From Prauserella isguenensis (GTDB lineage: Bacteria; Actinomycetota; Actinomycetes; Mycobacteriales; Pseudonocardiaceae): 64,000 nt of DNA. The number at the start of each line of letters is the position of its first letter. Within the stretch, counting starts at the first letter, position 1. A program made the translations under genes and the position numbers. Below are positions 58,072 to 64,000 of this stretch, one piece after another. The notes beneath the pieces are model-generated. The model had not been told where the DNA came from. It saw only the letters and a list, made by a program, of their open reading frames with translations, and ran no database searches. The stretch covers positions 1 to 64,000 of the forward strand of contig NZ_JACHWU010000007.1 of assembly GCF_014191605.1 (NCBI RefSeq). Direction: 5' to 3'.

Positions 58072-59009
58072 GCCTGGCGCTCGTGGCCACCAGCCACAGC
58101 CCGTTGCTCCATCACGTCGAGCTCGCTCCGGACGTGTCAGCCGAGCTGGAGAACGCGTTCGAGCAGGCACGGACGTTCGTGCGCGAGTTCGATCCGGACA
58201 TTGTGGTGAACTTCGGGCCGGATCACTACAACGGCTTCTTCTACCGGCTGATGCCGCCGTTCTGCATCGGCTACTCGGCCGAGAGCATCGGCGACTACGG
58301 CAGCCAAGCCGGACGGCTCGACGTGCCCGAGGAACTCGCGCGTGAACTGGCCGAGTACGTGTTGGATAAGGGCATCGACCTGGCCGTGTCGTTGGACATG
58401 CAGGTCGACCACGGCGCGGTACAGCCGATGGAGATCCTCTACGGCGACATAACCGCGAAACCGCTCGTCCCGGTGTTTCTGAACTCGGTCGCGCCCCCGT
58501 TCACGCCGCTCAGCCGGGTGCGACTGCTGGGCGAAGCCATCGGCCGGTTCCTGGCCACGCGAGACGAGAAAGTCCTGCTGATCGCCTCCGGGGGACTCTC
58601 GCACGACCCGCCGGTGCCACGGCTGGCCACCGCGACACCCGACCAGCGAAGCATGCTACTCGGCGACGGCGGACCGCTTTCTCCCGATGCTCGCGCCGCA
58701 AGACAACAACGCGTGATCGATGCCGCGCGGGAGTTCGCCGCCGGCACCGCCACGATCCAGGATCTCGCGCCGGAGTGGGACAAGGAGTTGCTGCGCATCC
58801 TTGCCTCCGGCGATCTCTCGCCGCTCGATGCCTGGACCCCGGAGGAGATGACCCGCACCGCCGGCAACTCGTCCCACGAGGTCCGCACCTGGATCGCAGC
58901 CTACGCCGCCCTCGGCGCGGCAGGACCGTACGCGGTCCAGTACAGCTACTACCGCCCGATCCGCGAGCTCATCGCCGGATTCGGCTTGACGACGGCACTG
59001 CCGGCGTGA
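58068..59009 (+). CDS. Class III extradiol catechol dioxygenase (LigB/MhpB-like)
   Basis: A 313-aa Fe(II) ring-cleaving dioxygenase: ATSHSPLLHHVE (first His ligand region), NFGPDHYNGFFYRLMPPFCIG, DMQVDHGAVQPM and ASGGLSHDPPVPRL are the MhpB/LigB hallmarks. MhpB opens 3-(2,3-dihydroxyphenyl)propionate in meta position. ATG 58068 overlaps the hydrolase stop by 4 nt. The substrate here should be a substituted catechol produced by the hydroxylase at 55385. Confidence 0.94.
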   Translation: MSLALVATSHSPLLHHVELAPDVSAELENAFEQARTFVREFDPDIVVNFGPDHYNGFFYRLMPPFCIGYSAESIGDYGSQAGRLDVPEELARELAEYVLDKGIDLAVSLDMQVDHGAVQPMEILYGDITAKPLVPVFLNSVAPPFTPLSRVRLLGEAIGRFLATRDEKVLLIASGGLSHDPPVPRLATATPDQRSMLLGDGGPLSPDARAARQQRVIDAAREFAAGTATIQDLAPEWDKELLRILASGDLSPLDAWTPEEMTRTAGNSSHEVRTWIAAYAALGAAGPYAVQYSYYRPIRELIAGFGLTTALPA

Positions 59010-59038
59010 GCTAACCACGCCTGCTGAGGAGCACTGCC

Positions 59039-59986
59039 ATGACGAAAACCAAGGTCGCCATCATCGGATCGGGAAACATCGGATCCGATCTGATGATGAA
59101 GATCATCCGGCTGTCGGACACGCTGGAGATGGGTGCCATGGTCGGCATCGACCGAGATTCCGACGGCCTCGCCCGCGCCGCGCGCCTGGGCATCGCAACG
59201 ACAGCGGACGGTATTGACGGCCTGCTCGCGTTGCCCGAGTTCGCCGAGGTCGCGATCGTGTTCGACGCGACCTCGGCGACGGCACATCAGGCGAACGAGG
59301 CGAAGCTCCGGCCCCACGGCAAAACCGTCGTCGATCTCACCCCGGCCGCATTGGGACCGTTCGTCGTGCCGGCGGTCAATCTCGAGCAGCACCGCGATTC
59401 GGGCAACGTCAACATGGTGACGTGCGGCGGGCAGGCCACGATTCCCGTCGTCGCGGCCCTCGCCAGAGTCGCGCCGGTCCGGTACGCCGAGATCGTGGCG
59501 TCGATCGCATCGAGGTCGGCAGGGCCCGGCACCCGCGCGAACATTGACGAATTCACCGAGACGACAGCCAAGGCCATCGAAGTGGTCGGCGGTGCGGAAC
59601 GCGGTAAGGCGATCATCGTGCTCAACCCCGCCGAGCCGCCGATGATCATGCGGGACACAGTGCTCGCTCTCGTCGACGATGCGGATCCCGACGCCCTTCG
59701 CGCGAGCGTACGCACCATGGTCGGGGACGTCGCCCGCTACGTCCCCGGATACCGGCTCAAGCAGGACGTGCAGATCCATGCGGTCGACGAGGACGAACCT
59801 CTTGACACTCTGATCCGCCCGGGACGTGGCCGGCCGACGTGGAAAGTGTCCGTGTTCCTCGAGATCGAGGGTGCAGCCCACTACCTACCGGCCTACGCCG
59901 GCAATCTCGACATCATGACGTCGGCGGCGCTGCGCACCGGAGAACAGCTCGCCGAGCGTGACATCACCGCGGAGGTCGCTCGATGA
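59039..59986 (+). CDS. Acetaldehyde dehydrogenase (acylating)
   Basis: A 315-aa enzyme (MhpF/DmpF/HsaG type) that converts acetaldehyde to acetyl-CoA. NAD motif [15 protein letters not shown] at the start, active Cys in [12 protein letters not shown], and [18 protein letters not shown] are typical. It works as a channelling complex with the aldolase encoded next, whose ATG overlaps this stop by 4 nt (59983-59986). Confidence 0.95.
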   Translation: MTKTKVAIIGSGNIGSDLMMKIIRLSDTLEMGAMVGIDRDSDGLARAARLGIATTADGIDGLLALPEFAEVAIVFDATSATAHQANEAKLRPHGKTVVDLTPAALGPFVVPAVNLEQHRDSGNVNMVTCGGQATIPVVAALARVAPVRYAEIVASIASRSAGPGTRANIDEFTETTAKAIEVVGGAERGKAIIVLNPAEPPMIMRDTVLALVDDADPDALRASVRTMVGDVARYVPGYRLKQDVQIHAVDEDEPLDTLIRPGRGRPTWKVSVFLEIEGAAHYLPAYAGNLDIMTSAALRTGEQLAERDITAEVAR

Positions 59987-60990
59987 GCCCGCTCTACATT
60001 CAGGACGTCACCTTGCGCGATGGCATGCACGCCATTCGTCACCGCCTCGCCCCGGAGCGGGTGAGCGCCATCGCAGCGGCGCTCGATCGCGCCGGTGTCG
60101 ACGCGATCGAGGTCTCACACGGTGACGGGCTCGCCGGGTCGAGTTTGACGTACGGCCCGGGCAGTAACACCGACGGCGAGTGGATCAGCGCCGCCGCCGA
60201 TGTCGTACGCAACGCGAAGCTGACCACCCTGCTGTTGCCCGGCATCGGCACCGTGGACGACCTCCGCAAAGCCCGCGACCTGGGAGTGCGGTCCGTACGG
60301 GTAGCGACCCACGCCACCGAAGCCGACATCGCAACCCAGCACATCGCCACAGCTCGCGAGCTCGGGATGGACGTGTCCGGCTTTCTCATGATGTCGCACA
60401 TGGCGCCTCCTGCCGCTCTCGCCGCACAGGCCAAGCAGATGCAAGATGCCGGGGCGCATTGCGTGTATGTCACCGACTCCGGCGGCAGACTCACGATGAC
60501 CGGCGTGCGCGACCGCATCCGTGCCTACCGCGATGTCCTCGAACGCGAAACCCAGATCGGGATCCACGCCCACGAAAATCTCTCCCTGTCGGTGGCCAAC
60601 AGCGTCGTCGCCGTCGAGGAAGGCGTCACGAGAATCGACGCGTCTCTCGCCGGACAGGGAGCCGGAGCCGGCAACTGCCCGATCGAGGCATTCATCGCCA
60701 CTGTGGACCTGCACGGCTGGCAACACGGCTGCGACCTGTTCGCGCTCCAAGATGCCGCCGACGACCTCGTCCGCCCCTGGCAGGACCGGCCGGTACGGGT
60801 CGACCGCGAAACACTGACGCTCGGCTACGCCGGCGTCTACTCCAGCTTCCTGCGGCACGCCGAACGCGCCGCTACGGAGTATGGACTGGATGCCCGCGAC
60901 ATCCTCGTCGAAGTCGGTCGCCGCGGCCTCGTCGGAGGTCAGGAAGACATGATCGTCGACGTCGCGCTGGACCTCGCCAACCGGAACTGA
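59983..60990 (+). CDS. 4-hydroxy-2-oxovalerate aldolase
   Basis: A 335-aa HMGL-like TIM barrel (MhpE/DmpG/HsaF type) that splits 4-hydroxy-2-oxoacids to pyruvate and an aldehyde. [12 protein letters not shown] (metal-binding Asp and catalytic-site Arg), [16 protein letters not shown], and [15 protein letters not shown] with its metal His pair are present. It is coupled to the acylating dehydrogenase, which protects the toxic aldehyde by channelling. Confidence 0.95.
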   Translation: MSPLYIQDVTLRDGMHAIRHRLAPERVSAIAAALDRAGVDAIEVSHGDGLAGSSLTYGPGSNTDGEWISAAADVVRNAKLTTLLLPGIGTVDDLRKARDLGVRSVRVATHATEADIATQHIATARELGMDVSGFLMMSHMAPPAALAAQAKQMQDAGAHCVYVTDSGGRLTMTGVRDRIRAYRDVLERETQIGIHAHENLSLSVANSVVAVEEGVTRIDASLAGQGAGAGNCPIEAFIATVDLHGWQHGCDLFALQDAADDLVRPWQDRPVRVDRETLTLGYAGVYSSFLRHAERAATEYGLDARDILVEVGRRGLVGGQEDMIVDVALDLANRN

Positions 60991-61045
60991 CCGGAATCCC
61001 GATACAGCTCTTCTTTTCGGCCACACCGTCGTGACAGGAGAATCC

Positions 61046-62161
61046 ATGCAGACCATGCTCGCCGCCCGCCTCCACGCCATCGGCGAACCCATGGAACTCG
61101 AACAGGTTCCGGTTCCCGAACCGAGGTCGACCGATGTGGTCGTCGCGGTCAAAGCCTGCAATATCGTGCCCAACCTGAAAAACGTGCTGGCAACGTACGC
61201 CGAGTGGTTTCCCTACCTGCCGCTGCCCAAGCTGCCCGCCGTCTTCGGACTCGACGCGGCCGGAGTGGTCACCGAAGTAGGGGAACAGGTCACTGGTGTC
61301 TCCGTGGGCGACCGTGTCTACGTCAACCCCGGACTCTCCTGCGGCGGCTGCCGGGCGTGCCGGCGCGGCGAGGACCAGAACTGCGACGACTACACCTTCA
61401 TGGGGTACTTCGCCTTCGGGCCGGGCGGACAGCGACTCTTCGACGCCTACCCCTACGGCGGCCTTGCCGAGTACCTCACCGCACCACAACAGAACCTGGT
61501 GAAGCTGCCCGACACCGTCAGTTTCGAAGCGGGTGCGCGCTTCGGATACCTTGGCACGTCCTACTCCGCGCTTCGTAAGGCTGGAGCAGGGCCGGGCCGT
61601 ACCGTGCTGATCGACGGCATCAGCGGCACTCTCGGTCTCGGAGCCTGTCTCAACGCGCTCGCGCTCGGGGCGACGAGGATCCTCGGCACGGGTCGGAACG
61701 CGGCTCTGCTCGACGATGTCAAGGCGATAGCACCGGATAGGATCGCTGTCCTACCCGCGGGCACCGCAGACGTCCGGGACTGGGCGCGCGAACACAACGA
61801 CGGCGACGGCGTCGACATCGTCATCGACGCTCTCGGGCCGGGCGCTCCAGCCGAGTCGTTCCTAGATGCGGTGTCCGCCTTGAGTCGAGGCGGAGTCGCG
61901 GTCGACATCGGGGGCATGATGGAACGCCCCCAGCTCGATCTGTTCGCCATGATGTGCGCCCAACAGAGCGTGCTCGGGAGCCTGTGGTTCTCGACCGGAG
62001 AAGCTCAGGAGATGGCCGAGCTCGCGGGTACCGGAGCCCTGGACCTGTCCGTGTTCGAGCATCACGTCTTCCCGTTGGAACAGATCAACGACGCCCTTGA
62101 CGAAGGCCTCCCCGCGCGGCATGGCGGCTTCACCAACTTCATCGCCGCACCGCAATCCTGA
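61046..62161 (+). CDS. Zinc-dependent alcohol dehydrogenase
   Basis: A 371-aa medium-chain dehydrogenase: a GroES-like N-terminal domain with the structural-zinc cysteines in SCGGCRACRRGEDQNC, and a Rossmann domain with LIDGISGTLGLGACLNALALG. At the usual catalytic-zinc Cys position the early sequence reads KACNIVPNLKN, and the GHE motif is replaced by GLDAAG (LPAVFGLDAAG), so the active site may be altered. ATG 61046 is preferred to GTG 61031. It may oxidise or reduce an alcohol/aldehyde intermediate of the pathway, or act on acetaldehyde overflow. Confidence 0.85.
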   Translation: MQTMLAARLHAIGEPMELEQVPVPEPRSTDVVVAVKACNIVPNLKNVLATYAEWFPYLPLPKLPAVFGLDAAGVVTEVGEQVTGVSVGDRVYVNPGLSCGGCRACRRGEDQNCDDYTFMGYFAFGPGGQRLFDAYPYGGLAEYLTAPQQNLVKLPDTVSFEAGARFGYLGTSYSALRKAGAGPGRTVLIDGISGTLGLGACLNALALGATRILGTGRNAALLDDVKAIAPDRIAVLPAGTADVRDWAREHNDGDGVDIVIDALGPGAPAESFLDAVSALSRGGVAVDIGGMMERPQLDLFAMMCAQQSVLGSLWFSTGEAQEMAELAGTGALDLSVFEHHVFPLEQINDALDEGLPARHGGFTNFIAAPQS

Positions 62162-62225
62162 CCACCACGACTGGTCCGCTCTGTAGTACAGATCGTTGTT
62201 TCCTCCAATGTTGAAGGGACGCGCC

Positions 62226-63605
62226 ATGTCCGAAGTACCTCCGGCCTGCGCGGATTCCGGCCCCACAGCTACCTCCACTTCCGAAACGCCGGTTCGGAAA
62301 GTCGCAGCCGCCTGCTTGGCCGGTACCACCATCGAGTTCTACGACTTCTTCATCTACGGCACCGCTGCCGCGCTGGTGTTCCCGAAACTGTTCTTCCCCG
62401 AAACGAGTCCGTTCATCGGCACCCTGCTGGCTTTTGCCAGCTTCGGAGTCGGCTTCGTGGCACGCCCCGCCGGTGGGGTCATCTTTGGACACTTCGGCGA
62501 CCGGGTCGGCCGGAAGAAAATGCTCGTGCTCTCCATGATGATCATGGGACTGTCGACGGTCGCCATCGGCTTGCTTCCCACTTACGCCGCAGCAGGCGTG
62601 CTCGCCCCGACCTTGCTGGTCGTGTTGCGCCTCGTGCAAGGTGTGGCTGTGGGCGGTGAGTGGGGTGGCGCCGTGCTGATGGCCGTCGAACACTCATCGC
62701 CGGGGCGCCGCGGCTTCTACGGCAGCTGGCCGCAAGCCGGGGCACCCTTGGGCACGCTCCTCGCGACGGGAGCGTTCTTCCTCGTCTCGCTCCTTCCCGA
62801 CGAGCAGTTCATGAGCTTCGGATGGCGCATCCCGTTTCTCGCCAGCGCGGTCCTGATCGCTGTGGGCCTCGTGGTCCGACTGCGGGTTTCGGAAAGCCCG
62901 GCATTCCAAGCAGTACAGGTCGAGAAGAAGCAGACGCGTGCTCCGATCGTCACGGTGCTGCGTGAGAATCCACGACAGGTGCTGCTCGTGGCCGGTGCCT
63001 TCCTGGTCCAGAGCACAGTGGCGTATATCTTCATTTCTTACCTCGCCACCTATGGAACGGCCGTGGTCGAAGCGTCGCGGTCCACGGTACTCGGCGTCAT
63101 CATGGCCTCGGCGATCGTCAGCACAGTGCTCCACATCCTTGCCGGTGCGTTGTCCGACCGGTACGGACGCAAACCCGTCTATCTGGCCGGGGTGATCGGG
63201 ATGGGCGTGCTGATCTTTCCTGCGTTCGCCTTGTTCAACACCGGGAACTTCGGGCTGATGCTGGCCGGCCACATGCTGATCTTCGGCTTGGCGCTCAGTT
63301 TGGCCGGTGGCCCCACCGCGGCGATGTTCTCGGAGATGTTCCGGACACAGGTGCGCTACAGCGGTGCATCGGTGGGGTACCAACTTGCAGGTGTGTTCGG
63401 TGCTGCGTTGAGCCCGATCGTTGCCACGACCCTGTTCGAACTCACCGAGTCCGGCTACATCATCGCGGGCTACGTCGCCGCGATGGCAGTGATTTCGTTC
63501 ATCGCGGTCGTGCTCATTCCGGAGTCTCGACACACCGACCTGATTGCCGACCGCGACGGGAACAAGCTGCCGGGCAGCCACGAACGGGTCAGTACTGCGC
63601 GGTAG
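62226..63605 (+). CDS. MFS transporter of the MHS (metabolite:H+ symporter) family
   Basis: A 459-aa protein with about 12 membrane helices. TTIEFYDFFIYGTAAALVF and FGHFGDRVGRKKML (motif A) and LRLVQGVAVGGEWGGAVLMAVEHS are hallmarks of the MHS group (shikimate, alpha-ketoglutarate and proline/betaine carriers), which import carboxylates with protons. ATG 62226 after TTGAAGGGA. As the last gene of the catabolic unit it probably imports the aromatic acid substrate, which supports a carboxylated starting compound. Confidence 0.92.
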   Translation: MSEVPPACADSGPTATSTSETPVRKVAAACLAGTTIEFYDFFIYGTAAALVFPKLFFPETSPFIGTLLAFASFGVGFVARPAGGVIFGHFGDRVGRKKMLVLSMMIMGLSTVAIGLLPTYAAAGVLAPTLLVVLRLVQGVAVGGEWGGAVLMAVEHSSPGRRGFYGSWPQAGAPLGTLLATGAFFLVSLLPDEQFMSFGWRIPFLASAVLIAVGLVVRLRVSESPAFQAVQVEKKQTRAPIVTVLRENPRQVLLVAGAFLVQSTVAYIFISYLATYGTAVVEASRSTVLGVIMASAIVSTVLHILAGALSDRYGRKPVYLAGVIGMGVLIFPAFALFNTGNFGLMLAGHMLIFGLALSLAGGPTAAMFSEMFRTQVRYSGASVGYQLAGVFGAALSPIVATTLFELTESGYIIAGYVAAMAVISFIAVVLIPESRHTDLIADRDGNKLPGSHERVSTAR

Positions 63606-63630
63606 CTGCATGGTCGCCAGCCGCCCACGG

Positions 63631-63668
63631 CTCAGGACCGGCTGCCCCCTCGGGTAGTCGGTCCTGAG
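63631..63668 (+). terminator. Hairpin after the transporter gene
   Basis: A perfect 10-bp stem CTCAGGACCG (63631-63640) with CGGTCCTGAG (63659-63668), 26 bp after the stop, ends the catabolic operon. No T tract. Confidence 0.6.
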
Positions 63669-63840
63669 AACTGCGCTACAGATGTCGGAGTGTGAGACGC
63701 GGGATACGCTGGATGTCTTCTGTATGGGCGGCGGCGTGTCCATGGTCCTGTCCATGAATAGGTTCTGCTTGATGCCTCAGGGCGGCCGACGATTTACCGT
63801 CCAACCTGCGGCTTCTACTCCTGACGGGTGATTCTGCGGG

Positions 63841-63902
63841 CTCATAATCCTTTGGACGTCGGTTCAAGTCCGACCCGGCCCACCCTTCTGACCTGCATGT
63901 TC
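63841..63902. repeat. Attachment repeat, copy 3 (right end of the second island)
   Basis: A 62-bp copy, identical to copy 1 except C to A (TTTGGACGTC) and G to C (CTTCTGACC), and differing from copy 2 at two positions. It is the distal attR of the 52-kb composite. Sequence to its right (63903-64000) shows no gene and is either chromosome or a further element. Confidence 0.9.
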
Positions 63903-64000
63903 ACGATCCGGCTCCGCTCTCTGGGGCTCGTCCCGCGTGTTGGGCTGGTACCGAACGGTGGCCCCGCAGGTGCCGCTTGTAGAGCAAGGGATTCGTGCAG
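63903..64000. other. Window end, no gene seen
   Basis: The last 98 bp do not contain a recognisable coding or RNA feature. Chromosomal flank is expected if copy 3 is the true attR. Confidence 0.3.

Overview
The window is high-GC actinomycete DNA, most likely from a Pseudonocardiaceae-type genus. This rests on the mycobacterial/pseudonocardial style of its adenosine kinase, S-adenosylhomocysteinase and MetF-like genes and on an SCO5389-family gene; the genus itself is not identifiable from sequence alone. It reads as three blocks joined at a tRNA gene.

(1) 1-11.4 kb, chromosomal core. The end of metK, an adenosine kinase, an SAH riboswitch, a 16-codon leader ORF, ahcY and a MetF-like gene form an S-adenosylmethionine recycling region. 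A DivIVA-like coiled-coil gene, an SCO5389-family gene, a luciferase-like oxidoreductase, a P450, a MoaD/ThiS protein and an Asp-box protein follow. Several strong hairpin terminators separate the units.

(2) 11.4-51.6 kb, an actinomycete integrative and conjugative element (AICE) in the 3' half of a CAU-anticodon tRNA gene. Backbone: tyrosine integrase beside the tRNA; a HEPN-type protein translationally coupled to a 1351-aa DUF4011-type helicase-nuclease (probable phage defence); a Nudix hydrolase; XRE regulators; a five-gene operon with 4-nt overlaps (excisionase, WhiB-like, two membrane proteins, TraB/FtsK translocase); and three tiny overlapping genes opposite a second XRE-TPR regulator. 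No replication initiator is recognisable. The cargo, 27.5-51.0 kb, is a type II polyketide cluster: KS-alpha, chain-length factor, two ACPs, a FabG-like ketoreductase, aromatase/cyclase, TcmI-like cyclase, cupin, two ABM monooxygenases, anthrone-oxygenase-like protein, P450, a single-chain FAD monooxygenase-P450 fusion, O-methyltransferases, one glycosyltransferase, two sugar-type O-methyltransferases, SARP and MarR regulators and an MFS exporter. The gene set suggests a pentangular-type aromatic polyketide carrying an O-methylated sugar. TTA codons in the SARP gene and in one ABM gene suggest bldA control.

(3) 51.6-63.9 kb, a second island bounded by two further copies of the same 62-bp att repeat but without its own integrase, so it looks like a cis-mobilisable element accreted behind the AICE. 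It holds a GntR regulator and an aromatic meta-cleavage pathway: luciferase-like monooxygenase, isochorismatase-fold protein, hydratase, flavin hydroxylase, C-C hydrolase, LigB-type extradiol dioxygenase, acylating acetaldehyde dehydrogenase, hydroxy-oxovalerate aldolase, zinc alcohol dehydrogenase and an MHS-type transporter. Related palindromes precede both transcription units and are probably GntR operators.

All functional calls come from reading translated sequence and recognising families; no database search was run.
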